From positions 1,984,001-2,048,000 of the forward strand of contig NZ_CP066796.1 of the NCBI RefSeq assembly GCF_017161565.1: a stretch of 64,000 nt of DNA, given 5' to 3'. Made by a program: the position numbers and the translations under genes. The notes beneath the pieces are model-generated. The model made no database searches. It was given only the letters and a program-made list of their open reading frames with translations, and had not been told where the DNA came from. Position 1 is the first letter of the stretch. Each line of letters starts with the position of its first letter. Origin of the DNA: Erwinia amylovora. GTDB lineage: Bacteria > Pseudomonadota > Gammaproteobacteria > Enterobacterales > Enterobacteriaceae. This document shows, in pieces, positions 1 to 10,370 of the stretch.

Positions 1-639
1 CAGCCATTTGGCTGACAGGCCGTAACGCCCCGGGTGGGCGACTACCGACCGACCACCGGATTGATGAATGGCATCAATGGCTTGCTTAATTGTACACCAC
101 TGCGGCGGGACATAGCCGGTTTTACCACGTGCCAGATAATTTTTGAAAACCTGCTGCATATTGTCGGCTTTGCCGGCCGCAATAAGGAAACGCGCAAAAT
201 GCCCGCGCGTGACGGCCCCCCCTTCGGCGAGCGCCAGCGCCCCGTCCAGCGCGCCGGGAATATGTGCTTTTTCCAGCCGCCCGGCGATTAACCGGGCGCG
301 CGCCAGGCGACGTTCAGCCTGCGCGGCAAGCAGCGCGACCATCTGCGGATGAGCGATATCAATCCCCAGCCCGACAATATGGATCTCATGATTCTCCCAC
401 AGCGTGGATATCTCCACACCGTCGACCAGCCGCAGCGGAAGCTGATGGCGCATCATCGCCTCACGCGCCGGGGCAATGCCGTCCGTGGTGTCATGGTCGG
501 TAATTGCCAGTACGCCTACGCGCTGCTGCACGGCGCGCAACACCAGCTGTTCTGGCGTCAGTAAACCATCGGAGGCGCGAGTATGGCTGTGAAGATCGTA
601 GACAGGAAAAGCACTGACTGGGGATGCAACGGCGGTCAA
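1..639 (-). CDS. rnm: RNase AM (PHP-domain 5'-3' exoribonuclease), 3' end outside window
   Basis: Reading leftward, the frame gives VYDLHSHTRASDG, ITDHDTT and EIHIVGL near the N-terminus and VVAHPGRYGLSAKWL at the window edge, all matching the PHP phosphoesterase YciV/TrpH, now known as RNase AM, which trims 5' ends of rRNA and degrades short oligonucleotides. The HSH and DHD residues are metal ligands of the PHP fold. About 213 of roughly 290 codons are present; the C-terminus lies to the left of position 1. I place the start at a TTG (637-639) because it is preceded by GGAG at good spacing and no ATG lies in frame nearby. It is divergent from trp, as in E. coli. Confidence 0.9.
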   Translation of the reverse strand, partial: MTAVASPVSAFPVYDLHSHTRASDGLLTPEQLVLRAVQQRVGVLAITDHDTTDGIAPAREAMMRHQLPLRLVDGVEISTLWENHEIHIVGLGIDIAHPQMVALLAAQAERRLARARLIAGRLEKAHIPGALDGALALAEGGAVTRGHFARFLIAAGKADNMQQVFKNYLARGKTGYVPPQWCTIKQAIDAIHQSGGRSVVAHPGRYGLSAKWL

Positions 640-707
640 AACAACTCCGGTTACGCGAGGACATAGTGCAACATGATAACGCGATTTCTGCTAAGTGAAA
701 AAGAGTA

Positions 708-744
708 TTGACTTTTTTAACGCGAACCAGTTAACTAGTACACA
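708..744 (+). promoter_or_regulatory. trp promoter and TrpR operator
   Basis: A -35 TTGACT (708-713) and a -10 TTAACT (731-736) are separated by 17 bp. The -10 is embedded in CCAGTTAACTAGTAC, which closely matches the TrpR operator of E. coli, so tryptophan-loaded TrpR should block polymerase binding. Confidence 0.85.
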
Positions 745-769
745 AGTTCACAAGCAAGGTATCTGTCTC

Positions 770-820
770 ATGGCGTATTTATTCAACTCAATCACTGGCT
801 GGTGGCGCATTTCTCCCTGA
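770..820 (+). CDS. trpL: trp operon leader peptide
   Basis: Sixteen codons, MAYLFNSITGWWRISP, with tandem Trp codons (TGG TGG) ten codons after the start. Ribosome stalling at these codons when charged tRNA-Trp is scarce selects the antiterminator. It lies between the trp promoter and an intrinsic terminator, in the same arrangement as E. coli TrpL, although the sequence outside GWWR differs. Confidence 0.9.
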   Translation: MAYLFNSITGWWRISP

Positions 821-866
821 CGGGCGAAGCGGTCATGCACGGTCAGTACGTTGTGCAGATACTCAG

Positions 867-891
867 GCCCGCATAATGCGGGCTTTTTTTT
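867..891 (+). terminator. trp attenuator
   Basis: Stem GCCCGCA/TGCGGGC with a three-base loop followed by eight T residues, 46 bp after the leader stop codon and 23 bp before trpE. This is the terminator hairpin (segments 3:4) of trp attenuation. Confidence 0.92.
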
Positions 892-914
892 GAGCAAAAT
901 ACAGAGAACATCTC

Positions 915-2477
915 ATGCCAAATGCCAAACCTGGAGTGAAATTGATCACCGCCAGTGCGCCGTACCGGGAAGATCCCGCTGCGGTTTTCCATCAGCTCTG
1001 CGCGGCTCGTTCAGAAACGCTGCTACTGGAATCTGCCGACGTCGACAGTAAATGCAATCTGAAAAGCCTGCTGATTGTTGACAGCGCTCTGCGCATCAGC
1101 GCACTGGACAATCGTGTGCAGATCCAGGCACTGTCGGCCAATGGCCGTGCACTGTTGCCATTGCTGGATGCCGCATTGCCCTTATCCGTGGTCAACCATG
1201 TGGGTACTGATAGCCGTGAGCTGGTGTTTCCGCACAATGAGGAGATTCAGGACGAAGACGCTAAACTGCGCGCCCTGTCAGTATTTGATGCGCTGCGCCT
1301 GATCCCTCAACTGGTAAATTCTCCGCACCAGGAGCGTGAAGCAATGCTGCTTGGTGGGCTGTTCGCCTATGACCTGGTCGCCGGCTTCGAAACGCTGCCG
1401 GAGATTGCCAACCAGCAGCGCTGCCCGGACTACTGCTTCTATCTGGCTGAAACGCTGCTGGTTATCGACCACCAGGCACGGAGCGCTCGCCTGCAGGCCA
1501 GCCTGTTTACCCCGAACGCGTCTGAGTTCCAGCGTTTGCAGAGCCGCGTAGAACAGCTGTGCGGCATGATGTCTCAACCCGTCAGCGCCTTACCGGTGCA
1601 AACGGTGGACAGTATGCAGCTTAGCGTCAGTCAGAGCGATGAAGAATACTGCGCCGTTGTGCGCCAGATGCAGGAAGCGATCCGCGTAGGTGAAATTTTC
1701 CAGGTTGTGCCTTCGCGCCGTTTCTCTTTGCCTTGCCCTTCCCCGCTGGCCGCTTACGACACGCTGAAAAACAGTAACCCCAGCCCGTATATGTTCTTTA
1801 TGCAGGATCGCGACTTCTGCCTGTTCGGCGCCTCGCCGGAAAGTTCGCTGAAGTACGAAGCCGCCAGCAATCAAATCGAAATCTATCCGATTGCCGGAAC
1901 GCGCCCGCGTGGCCGTCACGCCGATGGCTCGCTCGATCGCGATCTCGACAGCCGTATTGAGCTTGAAATGCGTACCGATCATAAAGAGATGGCCGAACAT
2001 CTGATGCTGGTCGATCTGGCGCGCAACGATTTAGCACGTGTCTGCCAGCCCGGTACTCGCTATGTTGCCGACCTGACCAAAGTCGATCGCTACACCTTCG
2101 TTATGCACCTGGTCTCACGCGTTGTCGGTCAGCTGCGTAATGAAATAGATGTGCTGCACGCGTATCGCGCCTGTATGAACATGGGTACGCTGAGCGGTGC
2201 GCCGAAAGTGCGCGCCATGCAGCTGATTGCCAAAGCCGAAGGCACACGGCGCGGCAGCTATGGCGGCGCGGTCGGTTACTTTACCGCCAGCGGCGATCTC
2301 GACACCTGTATTGTTATCCGTTCGGCTTACGTTGAAGACGGTATGGCAACAGTACAGGCCGGCGCCGGGGTGGTACTGGACTCCAACCCGCAAGCGGAAG
2401 CGGATGAAAGCCGCAATAAAGCCCGCGCGGTTCTGCGCGCCATCGCCTCTGCTCATCACTGCCAGGAGATTTTCTGA
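915..2477 (+). CDS. trpE: Anthranilate synthase component I
   Basis: 520 aa, the normal length of TrpE. It converts chorismate to anthranilate using ammonia passed from the TrpG amidotransferase. The [11 protein letters not shown] segment near residue 35 is the conserved site of tryptophan feedback inhibition. The C-terminal chorismate-binding half carries [36 protein letters not shown] and [12 protein letters not shown]. The stop TGA shares one base with the trpG ATG (TGATG), so the two subunits are probably translationally coupled. It is the first enzyme gene behind the attenuator. Confidence 0.98.
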   Translation: MPNAKPGVKLITASAPYREDPAAVFHQLCAARSETLLLESADVDSKCNLKSLLIVDSALRISALDNRVQIQALSANGRALLPLLDAALPLSVVNHVGTDSRELVFPHNEEIQDEDAKLRALSVFDALRLIPQLVNSPHQEREAMLLGGLFAYDLVAGFETLPEIANQQRCPDYCFYLAETLLVIDHQARSARLQASLFTPNASEFQRLQSRVEQLCGMMSQPVSALPVQTVDSMQLSVSQSDEEYCAVVRQMQEAIRVGEIFQVVPSRRFSLPCPSPLAAYDTLKNSNPSPYMFFMQDRDFCLFGASPESSLKYEAASNQIEIYPIAGTRPRGRHADGSLDRDLDSRIELEMRTDHKEMAEHLMLVDLARNDLARVCQPGTRYVADLTKVDRYTFVMHLVSRVVGQLRNEIDVLHAYRACMNMGTLSGAPKVRAMQLIAKAEGTRRGSYGGAVGYFTASGDLDTCIVIRSAYVEDGMATVQAGAGVVLDSNPQAEADESRNKARAVLRAIASAHHCQEIF

Positions 2478-3070
2478 TGGCCGATATTCTGTTGCTTGAT
2501 AACTTTGACTCATTCACTTACAACCTCGTCGACCAGCTGCGTACCTTTGGCCACCAGGTGACGATTTACCGCAATAACGTCCCGGCAGAGACGCTGATTG
2601 CTTGTCTGCAACAGATGGAAAGTCCGGTGTTGATGCTGTCGCCCGGTCCCGGCGCCCCTGCAGACGCGGGCTGTATGCCAGAACTGCTCCGGCAGCTACG
2701 AGGCCGCCTGCCGATCATTGGTATCTGTCTGGGGCACCAGGCGATAGTGGAGGCATACGGCGGCCACGTCGGTCAGGCGGGGGAAATCCTGCATGGCAAG
2801 GCCTCCGCCATCAGTCATGACGATCACGGCATGTTTGCCGGGCTGAGCAACCCGCTGCCGGTGGCGCGCTACCACTCACTGGTTGGCAGCGCGATCCCCG
2901 CCGGACTGACCGTTAATGCCACTTTTAACGATATGGTGATGGCGGTGCGCGATGACGCTAATCGCGTCTGCGGCTTCCAGTTCCATCCGGAATCCATTCT
3001 GACCAGCCAGGGCGCGCGTCTGCTGGAGCAAACCCTCGCCTGGGCGCTGGCGTCATCAAGGAGCCATTGA
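2477..3070 (+). CDS. trpG: Anthranilate synthase component II (glutamine amidotransferase)
   Basis: 197 aa class I glutamine amidotransferase that releases ammonia from glutamine for Trp[15 protein letters not shown] marks the N-terminus; the oxyanion strand is LSPGPGAP; the nucleophile Cys is in GICLGHQAI; and the His-Glu pair is in FQFHPESI. The protein ends at residue 197 with a real TGA, so it is separate from the phosphoribosyltransferase, unlike E. coli, where the two are fused as TrpGD. The stop overlaps the trpD start by one base. Confidence 0.97.
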   Translation: MADILLLDNFDSFTYNLVDQLRTFGHQVTIYRNNVPAETLIACLQQMESPVLMLSPGPGAPADAGCMPELLRQLRGRLPIIGICLGHQAIVEAYGGHVGQAGEILHGKASAISHDDHGMFAGLSNPLPVARYHSLVGSAIPAGLTVNATFNDMVMAVRDDANRVCGFQFHPESILTSQGARLLEQTLAWALASSRSH

Positions 3071-4068
3071 TGAATACCATTTTGGAAAAATTATACCAGT
3101 CCGCGGGGCTGACTCAGGCGGAGAGCCACCAGCTGTTCGCCGCCATCATCAGCGGGCAGCTGGCTCCCGTGCAGCTGGCCGCCGCGCTGATCGCCATAAA
3201 GGTGCGCGGTGAAACACCGCAAGAGATTGCCGGAGCGGCGACTGCCCTGCTGGAAGATGCGAAACCCTTCCCGCGCCCGGATTACCCTTTTGCCGATATT
3301 GTTGGCACCGGCGGTGATGGCAGTAACAGCATAAATATCTCCACCGCCAGCGCCTTTGTTGCGGCAGCATGCGGATTGAAAGTGGCCAAGCACGGCAACC
3401 GCAGCGTTTCCAGCCAGTCCGGATCTTCAGATCTGCTGGCAGCGTTTGGCATCAGCCTGGATTTACCGGCTGAACAGGCTCGTCAGGCGCTGGATGAGTT
3501 GAACGTCTGTTTTCTGTTTGCCCCGCAGTATCACAGCGGTTTCCGCCATGCGATGCCGGTGCGTAAGGAGCTGAAAACCCGCACTATCTTCAACGTCCTC
3601 GGTCCGTTGATTAACCCGGCGCGCCCGCCGCTGGCGGTGATCGGTGTCTACAGCCCGGAGCTGGTGCTGCCAATTGCCGAGACGCTGAAAATGCTGGGTT
3701 ACCAGCGTGCGGCGGTCGTGCACGGCGGCGGAATGGATGAAGTGGCGCTGCACAGCGCAACCCAGGTGGCTGAACTGCGCGACGGCGATATCACCTGCTA
3801 CCAGCTGACGCCGGATGACTTCGGGCTGTCTGATCACCCGCAAGAGTCGCTGGCCGGGGGTTCGCCGGAAGAAAATCGTGACATTCTGACGCGTTTACTC
3901 CAGGGTAAAGGCCAGCTGGCTCATGAAGAAGCCGTGGCGGCTAATGTGGCTCTGCTATTGAAAATTTTTGGCCATGAAGATTTACGGCACAACGCCCGAC
4001 AAGCGCTTGAAACCATCCGCAGCGGCAAAGCCTGGCAGCATGTGGTCGCACTGGCAGAAAGAGGATAA
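3070..4068 (+). CDS. trpD: Anthranilate phosphoribosyltransferase
   Basis: 332 aa; transfers phosphoribosyl from PRPP to anthranilate. The PRPP-binding glycine-rich motif GTGGDGSNS and the KHGNRSVSS motif are present, as is the later GGGMDE. I use the ATG at 3070 that overlaps the trpG stop; an in-frame TTG one codon earlier is less likely. It is a free-standing TrpD, corresponding to the C-terminal half of the E. coli TrpGD fusion. The gap to trpCF is 2 bp. Confidence 0.97.
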   Translation: MNTILEKLYQSAGLTQAESHQLFAAIISGQLAPVQLAAALIAIKVRGETPQEIAGAATALLEDAKPFPRPDYPFADIVGTGGDGSNSINISTASAFVAAACGLKVAKHGNRSVSSQSGSSDLLAAFGISLDLPAEQARQALDELNVCFLFAPQYHSGFRHAMPVRKELKTRTIFNVLGPLINPARPPLAVIGVYSPELVLPIAETLKMLGYQRAAVVHGGGMDEVALHSATQVAELRDGDITCYQLTPDDFGLSDHPQESLAGGSPEENRDILTRLLQGKGQLAHEEAVAANVALLLKIFGHEDLRHNARQALETIRSGKAWQHVVALAERG

Positions 4069-4070
4069 TC

Positions 4071-5432
4071 ATGCAGCAAACCGTACTTGATCGCATCGTG
4101 CGCGATAAAACCGACTGGCTGGCGGCTCGCCAGCAGCAGCAGCCTCTGGCCTCGTTTCAGCATGAGATTGTCCCGGCTACGCGCAACTTCTACGAGGGGC
4201 TGAAGGGCGCCCGTACCGCGTTCATTCTGGAGTGCAAAAAAGCCTCGCCGTCCAAAGGATTGATCCGTGAAGACTTTGACCCGGCGGTGATTGCCGGCGT
4301 CTACCGGCATTACGCCTCCGCCATCTCGGTGCTGACCGATGAGAAGTACTTTCAGGGAAGCTTTGACTTTCTCCCCATCGTCAGTGCAGCAGTCAGTCAA
4401 CCGGTACTGTGTAAAGACTTTATCATCGACCCGTATCAGATCCATCTGGCGCGCTATTATCAGGCCGACGCCATTCTGCTGATGCTGTCGGTACTGAATG
4501 ACGAGCAGTACCGCCAGCTGGCCGCCGTGGCACACAGCCTGAATATGGGCGTGCTGACGGAAGCGATCAGCGATGAAGAGCTTGAGCGCGCCACCGCGCT
4601 GGGCGCAAAAGTGGTCGGCATCAATAACCGTGATTTACGCGATCTGTCAATCGACCTCGACCGTACCCGCCGTCTGGCGCCGAAAGTGGCACAGGGCGTG
4701 ACGGTCATCAGTGAATCAGGCATCAACAGCTATGCCCAGGTGCGCGAACTGAGTCACTTCGCCGACGGCTTCCTGATAGGTTCGGCGCTGATGTCGGAAG
4801 ACAACCTTGCCGCTGCGGTCAGGCGGGTGATTATCGGTGAGAACAAAGTCTGCGGACTGACCCGCCCGCAAGATGCGCGCAGCGCGCTGGAGTGCGGGGC
4901 TATCTATGGCGGGCTGATCTTTGCCGCCGGATCGCCGCGCCAGATTGACGCCGCACGGGCGCAAGAGGTCATGGCCGCCGCCGCACTCAGGTACGTTGGC
5001 GTGTTCCGTAATGACGGCCTGAGTGACGTTGTCACTATCGCGCGGCGGCTCAACCTGCACGCGGTACAGCTGCACGGTGATGAAGATCGCGAGTTCATTA
5101 GCCAGCTACGAGCCGCATTGCCTGAAAACGTGCAGATCTGGAAAGCCTTCAGCATCAGCACCAGCCTGCCCGCTCGCGACTGGCCGCACGTCGATCGCTA
5201 CGTATTTGACCAGGGAAATGGCGGCAGCGGTAAAGCGTTTGACTGGTCGCTGTTACAAGGTGAAAAGTGGGATAACGTCCTGCTGGCCGGCGGCCTGAGT
5301 GCGGACAACTGCCTTCTGGCCGCACAGCAGGGCTGTGCCGGTCTCGACTTTAATTCCGGCGTGGAGAGCGCTCCCGGAATCAAAGATGCAGCAAAAATGG
5401 CTTCCGTGTTCCATACGTTGAAAGCCTACTGA
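4071..5432 (+). CDS. trpCF: Bifunctional indole-3-glycerol-phosphate synthase / phosphoribosylanthranilate isomerase
   Basis: 453 aa with two TIM barrels. The first (about residues 1-255, TrpC) shows [15 protein letters not shown] with the catalytic Lys, [13 protein letters not shown] and VISESGI. The second (about 256-453, TrpF) begins [12 protein letters not shown], where the Cys is the catalytic residue, and ends in the phosphate-binding GLDFNSGVE. The two activities perform consecutive steps from phosphoribosylanthranilate to indole-3-glycerol phosphate. The fusion is the normal state in enterics. Confidence 0.97.
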   Translation: MQQTVLDRIVRDKTDWLAARQQQQPLASFQHEIVPATRNFYEGLKGARTAFILECKKASPSKGLIREDFDPAVIAGVYRHYASAISVLTDEKYFQGSFDFLPIVSAAVSQPVLCKDFIIDPYQIHLARYYQADAILLMLSVLNDEQYRQLAAVAHSLNMGVLTEAISDEELERATALGAKVVGINNRDLRDLSIDLDRTRRLAPKVAQGVTVISESGINSYAQVRELSHFADGFLIGSALMSEDNLAAAVRRVIIGENKVCGLTRPQDARSALECGAIYGGLIFAAGSPRQIDAARAQEVMAAAALRYVGVFRNDGLSDVVTIARRLNLHAVQLHGDEDREFISQLRAALPENVQIWKAFSISTSLPARDWPHVDRYVFDQGNGGSGKAFDWSLLQGEKWDNVLLAGGLSADNCLLAAQQGCAGLDFNSGVESAPGIKDAAKMASVFHTLKAY

Positions 5433-5446
5433 TCAAGAGAGATAAC

Positions 5447-6637
5447 ATGACACGTTTAAATCCTTATTTTGGTGAGTTTGGCGGCATGTATGTGCCGCAG
5501 ATCCTGATGCCTGCCCTGCTGCAGCTGGAAGATGCTTTTATCAGCGCGCAAAGCGATCCGGCATTTCAGGCTGAATTTACCGACCTGCTGAAAAATTATG
5601 CTGGCCGTCCAACCGCGCTGACACTGTGTAAAAACCTGACCAAAGGCAGCAAAACGCGCCTTTATCTGAAGCGTGAAGATCTGCTGCACGGCGGCGCGCA
5701 CAAAACCAATCAGGTGCTGGGCCAGGCACTGTTGGCCAAGCGCATGGGCAAAAACGAAATTATTGCTGAGACGGGTGCCGGTCAGCATGGCGTTGCCTCG
5801 GCGCTGGCCTGCGCGCTGCTTGGCCTGAAATGCCGTATCTATATGGGTGCGAAAGATATAGAGCGCCAGTCGCCTAACGTATTTCGTATGCGCCTGATGG
5901 GTGCGGAAGTGATCCCGGTGCACAGCGGTGCTGCCACGTTGAAAGATGCCTGTAACGAGGCGCTGCGCGACTGGTCCGGCAGCTACGAAACCACTCACTA
6001 TATGCTGGGTACGGCGGCTGGCCCTCATCCGTTCCCGACCATCGTACGCGAATTCCAGCGCATGATTGGTGAAGAGACTAAAAAGCAGATCCTGCAACAG
6101 GAAGGCCGCCTGCCGGATGCGGTCATCGCCTGTGTCGGCGGGGGTTCTAACGCCATCGGCATGTTTGCTGACTTTATCGATGAATCCGGCGTGGAGCTGA
6201 TTGGCGTGGAACCGGGCGGTCATGGTATTGAAAGCGGCGAACATGGCGCTCCACTCAAGCACGGGCGAGTCGGTATTTATTTTGGCATGAAATCACCGAT
6301 GATGCAGACATCTGACGGGCAGATTGAAGAATCTTACTCGATTTCAGCCGGTCTCGACTTCCCTTCCGTCGGCCCGCAGCATGCTCACCTCAACAGTATC
6401 GGCCGGGCGAACTACGTATCAATTACCGATGACGAAGCGCTGGATGCCTTTAAAGCGCTGTGCCGCAGCGAGGGGATTATCCCGGCGCTGGAATCCTCAC
6501 ATGCGCTGGCCCATGCGCTGAAAATGGCGCGCGAAAATCCTGAAAAAGAGCAGCTGTTAGTGGTCAATCTTTCCGGCCGTGGTGACAAAGACATCTTCAC
6601 CGTGCACGACATCCTTACCGCTAAGGGAGAAATCTGA
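5447..6637 (+). CDS. trpB: Tryptophan synthase beta subunit
   Basis: 396 aa PLP enzyme that condenses indole with serine. The PLP lysine is in [13 protein letters not shown], the indole-tunnel and carboxylate-binding residues are in [11 protein letters not shown], and the PLP phosphate loop is [10 protein letters not shown]. It forms an alpha2-beta2 complex with TrpA. The stop overlaps the trpA start (TGATG). Confidence 0.98.
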   Translation: MTRLNPYFGEFGGMYVPQILMPALLQLEDAFISAQSDPAFQAEFTDLLKNYAGRPTALTLCKNLTKGSKTRLYLKREDLLHGGAHKTNQVLGQALLAKRMGKNEIIAETGAGQHGVASALACALLGLKCRIYMGAKDIERQSPNVFRMRLMGAEVIPVHSGAATLKDACNEALRDWSGSYETTHYMLGTAAGPHPFPTIVREFQRMIGEETKKQILQQEGRLPDAVIACVGGGSNAIGMFADFIDESGVELIGVEPGGHGIESGEHGAPLKHGRVGIYFGMKSPMMQTSDGQIEESYSISAGLDFPSVGPQHAHLNSIGRANYVSITDDEALDAFKALCRSEGIIPALESSHALAHALKMARENPEKEQLLVVNLSGRGDKDIFTVHDILTAKGEI

Positions 6638-7443
6638 TGGATCGTTACGACCTCTGTTTTAAACGTCTGGCCGCAAAGCAGGAAGGGGCGTTTGTCCCCT
6701 TCGTCACCCTCGGCGACCCGACGCCCGAACTGTCGTTACAGATTATCGATGCGCTGGTGGCGGGCGGTGCCGATGCCCTTGAGCTGGGTATTCCCTTTTC
6801 TGACCCGCTGGCAGATGGCCCCACCATCCAGAGTGCGAATCTGCGCGCCTTTGCTGCCGGGGTAACGCCAGAGCAGTGTTTTGAACTGCTGGCGGTTATT
6901 CGGCAAAAATACCCACAGCTGCCCATTGGCCTGCTAATGTACGCCAACCTGGTCTTCTCCAACGGCATTGATAACTTCTATGCCCGTTGCCAGCAGGTTG
7001 GCGTTGATTCGGTGCTGGTAGCCGACGTGCCGGTTGAGGAGTCTGCGCCGTTCCGCCAGGCGGCCATGCGCCATAACGTTGCACCGATTTTTATCTGCCC
7101 GCCAAACGCCGGTGACGATTTACTGCGCGAAATCGCCTCTCACGGCCGGGGTTATACTTACCTGCTGTCGCGCGCCGGGGTGACCGGTTCAGAAACCCGT
7201 GCCAGTCTTCCGCTCAGACATCTGGTGGATAAACTGCGCGAGTATCATGCTGCCCCCGCGCTGCAGGGCTTTGGTATTTCAGAAGCCTCACAGGTGCAGC
7301 AGGCGATTGCGGCCGGGGCGGCCGGGGCTATCTCAGGTTCTGCCGTGGTCAAAATCATTGAAAAACATCTGGCCGATCCTGCGCTGATGCTGTCTGAACT
7401 GACCGCCTTTGCCGCCCGTCTGAAAGACGCTACCCGAAGCTGA
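6637..7443 (+). CDS. trpA: Tryptophan synthase alpha subunit
   Basis: 268 aa TIM barrel that cleaves indole-3-glycerol phosphate to indole and glyceraldehyde 3-phosphate. The catalytic Glu is in [17 protein letters not shown], whose second Asp is the other catalytic acid; the phosphate-binding loops GFGISEA and ISGSAVV are conserved. It is the last gene of the trp operon and is followed within 10 bp by a hairpin. Confidence 0.98.
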   Translation: MDRYDLCFKRLAAKQEGAFVPFVTLGDPTPELSLQIIDALVAGGADALELGIPFSDPLADGPTIQSANLRAFAAGVTPEQCFELLAVIRQKYPQLPIGLLMYANLVFSNGIDNFYARCQQVGVDSVLVADVPVEESAPFRQAAMRHNVAPIFICPPNAGDDLLREIASHGRGYTYLLSRAGVTGSETRASLPLRHLVDKLREYHAAPALQGFGISEASQVQQAIAAGAAGAISGSAVVKIIEKHLADPALMLSELTAFAARLKDATRS

Positions 7444-7451
7444 AGCTGACG

Positions 7452-7484
7452 ATGCCTTATCTGAGCGATAAGGCATTATTTTCT
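7452..7484 (+). terminator. trp operon terminator
   Basis: Perfect 9-bp stem ATGCCTTAT/ATAAGGCAT with a 7-base loop, followed by TATTTTCTTTCC. It begins 9 bp after the trpA stop. Confidence 0.8.
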
Positions 7485-7593
7485 TTCCGTTTGTTGCGCC
7501 TGAAATTTGCAATTATCACCTTTGTCGACAAAAATTATTGCGTACCGCCATTTGTCGGTAAAACGCAATGTGAATGATAACAGGGAGTACGCT

Positions 7594-7908
7594 ATGAAAT
7601 GGTTTAAAGTCTTGTCAGGTGTCGTGATTGCCGCCGTGGTCGCCTTATCAGTCAGTGCCTGTGCACCGACGGCGACTAAAGAAGGAACGGGGGGTTATAT
7701 TGACGATACGGTGGTGACCACCAAAGTCAAAACGGCTTTACTGGGTGATAAATCACTCAAGTCGACTGAAATCAATGTCGAGACGTTCAAAGGCCGTGTG
7801 CAGCTCAGTGGCTTTGTGATCTCACCTCAGGCGGCAAACCGCGCGGTGCAGGTTACCCGTGGCGTTGCCGGGGTGAAATCTGTGGTCAACAATATGCAGA
7901 TTAAGTAG
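7594..7908 (+). CDS. BON-domain lipoprotein
   Basis: 104 aa. Hydrophobic signal segment (residues 3-20) ending at a lipobox VSAC, so it is probably a lipidated periplasmic protein. A single BON domain follows (about residues 38-104: TKVKTALLG, VQLSGFV, GVAGVKSVVNNMQI). BON domains bind phospholipid or periplasmic surfaces; OsmY and DolP carry two. I choose ATG 7594 because of the upstream AGGGAG and because the signal peptide starts there. In E. coli this position between trpA and ompW holds yciGFE, which are absent. The exact function is unknown. Confidence 0.88.
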   Translation: MKWFKVLSGVVIAAVVALSVSACAPTATKEGTGGYIDDTVVTTKVKTALLGDKSLKSTEINVETFKGRVQLSGFVISPQAANRAVQVTRGVAGVKSVVNNMQIK

Positions 7909-7923
7909 TCAGCAACAACGCTT

Positions 7924-7953
7924 AAAAAGGCGCGATTATCGCGCCTTTTTTTC
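7924..7953. terminator. Bidirectional terminator between BON lipoprotein and ompW
   Basis: AAAAAGGCGCGA-TTA-TCGCGCCTTTTTTT: an 8-bp GC-rich stem flanked by A and T runs, so it can terminate the BON gene rightward and ompW leftward. Confidence 0.9.
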
Positions 7954-7956
7954 CAA

Positions 7957-8589
7957 TCAAAAACGGTAACCGGCGCCGATGAAGAATACCCACGGGTCGA
8001 TACGGGTATCAATGCTCTGTCGGGTTTCTCCGGCGTTAAAACTGACCTTAGTGTCAATATCCATGTACCACACAGAGGCGTTCAGCATCCATTCAGGGGT
8101 CAGCTGGTAATCCAGTCCCACCTGTCCCGCCATGCCCCAGCTGTTTTTCACGCTCAGATCGCTTAGACCGGCATCACGCCCCGTCTGGTTAAAATCAGCG
8201 TGGTAGAACAGGGTGTAGTTAACTCCGATACCCGCATACGGCTGCCATTTACTGCCATCATCCATAAAGTACCACTGCGCCATCAGCGTTGGCGGCAGCT
8301 GGCGCACCGTGGCCAACGTCCCGGTCGGCCCCAGACCGACTTTGTGACGGAACGGCGTGGCTGCCAGCAACTCCACGCCAAAATGGTCAGTAGCCATCCA
8401 GGTAAAGGTCACACCAGGCTGGGTGTTGTTATCCACCCTGAATTCGCCCAGCCCCAGCACATCGTCAGATCCGCTGGTTGGCCGCACGGTAGCCGAACCT
8501 GCACGCATAAAAAAATCACCGGCCTGATGGGCCGATGCGACCACGGGCATCACCGCGCTAACCGCCAACGCTAATGCTTTCAACTTCAT
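7957..8589 (-). CDS. ompW: Outer membrane protein OmpW
   Basis: 210 aa, close to the 212 aa of E. coli OmpW, an 8-stranded beta-barrel with a hydrophobic channel. A Sec signal peptide (MKLKALALAVSAV...ASA) is followed by HQAGDFFMRAGSATVRP, which is diagnostic of the family, and the protein ends with the aromatic GAGYRF typical of Bam substrates. An in-frame ATG lies 8 codons upstream, but the signal peptide and AAAGGAGTGGT Shine-Dalgarno support the start used. A perfect FNR box lies about 150 bp upstream. Confidence 0.96.
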   Translation of the reverse strand: MKLKALALAVSAVMPVVASAHQAGDFFMRAGSATVRPTSGSDDVLGLGEFRVDNNTQPGVTFTWMATDHFGVELLAATPFRHKVGLGPTGTLATVRQLPPTLMAQWYFMDDGSKWQPYAGIGVNYTLFYHADFNQTGRDAGLSDLSVKNSWGMAGQVGLDYQLTPEWMLNASVWYMDIDTKVSFNAGETRQSIDTRIDPWVFFIGAGYRF

Positions 8590-8735
8590 TACCACTCCTT
8601 TGCTTAGATTCATTCATTTTGCCTGGGCAAGACCTTCTGCAGAGCCTTATGCCAAATTTCGCGACATATATTTACGCTGTTTTCACCAGCCGGTCATGTG
8701 AAAAAACCCCTAAAAAGAGCTTATAATACATAGCG

Positions 8736-8749
8736 TTGATTTAGATCAA
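8736..8749. promoter_or_regulatory. FNR binding site upstream of ompW
   Basis: TTGATTTAGATCAA is a perfect match to the FNR consensus TTGAT-N4-ATCAA. It lies in the 358-bp gap between divergent ompW and yciC. OmpW of E. coli is FNR-activated, so oxygen-responsive control of ompW is the simplest reading; an effect on yciC cannot be excluded. I see no gene in the rest of the gap. Confidence 0.8.
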
Positions 8750-8947
8750 TTTCTATCAGATGCGGAACAAACGGCCCGTTTCGCATCTGCAAAACAGCGA
8801 GCAATATGCGTTAACCGGCGCATTGTCCTGTCAGTAATTGCCGTTAAAACCTTCTTTAAGCGAAAGTTATGTCAATCTGAGTGCCAGTACCCCACCTGAA
8901 CATGTACAATCGCCGGGTGTTTAAACCGGCCTTTTCAAGGAGAGTAC

Positions 8948-9685
8948 ATGTCTATCACGGCGGGTTCGCTATACCGTGACACGGGGAATTTTTTCCGCCA
9001 CCAGCTGGTCACCATCATGTTGATGGCGCTGCTGACTTCATTTATCACTATGCTTATCGGTAAGGCGCTGACGCCGGGAATCGATCAGATGCAGATCCTC
9101 GGTGATGGTGCGGCTGGTTCTGCCAGCAGCCTGATGGAGATGGTGCGCAACATGTCGCACGAGCAGCAGCAGGTGCTGTTACGCGCTTCAGCCGCCGGAA
9201 CCTTTGCCTCGCTGGTGGGGAATGTGCTGCTGCTTGGCGGCATGCTAAGCCTGGTCCCATTGGTTTCGTCCGGACAGCGGGTCAGCGCTCTGCGCGCCAT
9301 GGGTGCCGCTGCCCCTGACCTGCCTCGCCTGCTGCTGCTGACCTTCCTGATGACGCTGGTCATCCAGCTTGGCTTTATGGTGCTGTTGGTGCCCGGCGTT
9401 CTGCTGGCGGTGACTCTGGCTCTGGCGCCGATGATTATGACTACTGAGAAAGTCGGCGTTTTCGCGGCGATGCGTGCCAGCTTCCGCCTGTGCTGGAGCC
9501 AGATGAAACTGGTGGCGCCGGCGGTCACTCTGTGGATGGCGGCAAAGCTTGTTGTCCTGCTGCTGGCCTCGGCGTTGCTGGTGCTGCCGCCGGACGTTGC
9601 CTCGGTGCTGCTGAATGCACTGAGCAACCTGCTTTCAGCCGCACTGATTATCTATCTGTCCCGGCTGTATATGCTGTTACGTTGA
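8948..9685 (+). CDS. yciC: UPF0259 inner-membrane protein YciC
   Basis: 245 aa with about six hydrophobic segments, including a first one at residues 18-42 (LVTIMLMALLTSFITMLIG). It matches YciC in length and in the neighbouring genes yciB and yciA. The biochemical role is unknown. AAGGAG precedes the ATG. Confidence 0.93.
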   Translation: MSITAGSLYRDTGNFFRHQLVTIMLMALLTSFITMLIGKALTPGIDQMQILGDGAAGSASSLMEMVRNMSHEQQQVLLRASAAGTFASLVGNVLLLGGMLSLVPLVSSGQRVSALRAMGAAAPDLPRLLLLTFLMTLVIQLGFMVLLVPGVLLAVTLALAPMIMTTEKVGVFAAMRASFRLCWSQMKLVAPAVTLWMAAKLVVLLLASALLVLPPDVASVLLNALSNLLSAALIIYLSRLYMLLR

Positions 9686-9761
9686 TTGTGAATGAGTGCC
9701 CCGACCGGGGCATTTCATGGCATATTGATATTTCGAATTAGCCCGTTATCTGGAAGCCGCT

Positions 9762-10298
9762 ATGAAGCAGTTACTCGACTTTCTCCCCCTTGTGGTGTTT
9801 TTTGTTTTCTACAAGCTGTACGACATTTTTGTCGCATCCGGCGCGCTGATTGTCGCTTCGGCTGTGGCGCTGGCCATCAGTTGGCTGCTGTATCGCAAGC
9901 TGGAAAAGATGGCGCTGATTACCTTTGCCCTGGTGGCTGTTTTTGGCACCCTGACAATTGCCCTGCATAATCCTGATTTCATTAAGTGGAAAGTGACCAT
10001 CATTTATGGGCTTTTTGCTACCGCCCTGCTGTTCAGCCACTGGTTTATGCAGCAGCCTCTGATCCAGAAAATGTTGGGCAAAGAGATCCAACTGCCTGCA
10101 TCTGCCTGGCGCCGCCTGAACCTTGCCTGGGCGCTGTTTTTCCTCGCCTGCGGCGTGGCTAACATTTACGTTGCGTTTTGGCTAACCCAGGATACATGGA
10201 TGAACTTTAAAGTCTTTGGCCTGAGCGGCCTGACGCTGCTGTTTACCCTGTTGAGCGGCATCTATATTTATCGTTTGATGCCACAAGAAGAAAAATAA
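9762..10298 (+). CDS. yciB: Inner membrane-spanning protein YciB (septation protein A family)
   Basis: 178 aa, very hydrophobic, starting [18 protein letters not shown], with five predicted membrane helices. YciB (IspZ/IspA family) is linked to cell-envelope synthesis and interacts with elongation and division proteins in E. coli. It is 76 bp downstream of yciC, same strand, in conserved order. Confidence 0.95.
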   Translation: MKQLLDFLPLVVFFVFYKLYDIFVASGALIVASAVALAISWLLYRKLEKMALITFALVAVFGTLTIALHNPDFIKWKVTIIYGLFATALLFSHWFMQQPLIQKMLGKEIQLPASAWRRLNLAWALFFLACGVANIYVAFWLTQDTWMNFKVFGLSGLTLLFTLLSGIYIYRLMPQEEK

Positions 10299-10303
10299 AC
10301 GCC

Positions 10304-10331
10304 CCCCCTCCGACAAGCCTCTTGTCGGGGG
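10304..10331 (+). repeat. Intercistronic hairpin yciB-yciA
   Basis: CCGACAAG-CCT-CTTGTCGG perfect 8-bp stem extended by C and G runs. There is no T run, so it is probably an mRNA-stabilising or weak terminator structure. Confidence 0.6.
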
Positions 10332-10370
10332 ATTGAAGACCACACCAGCAAACCATTCAAAGAGCATATA

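Noticed and set aside
34-564. Several open frames on the plus strand at the left edge.
   Set aside because: They are antisense to rnm, whose conserved motifs occupy the minus strand throughout.
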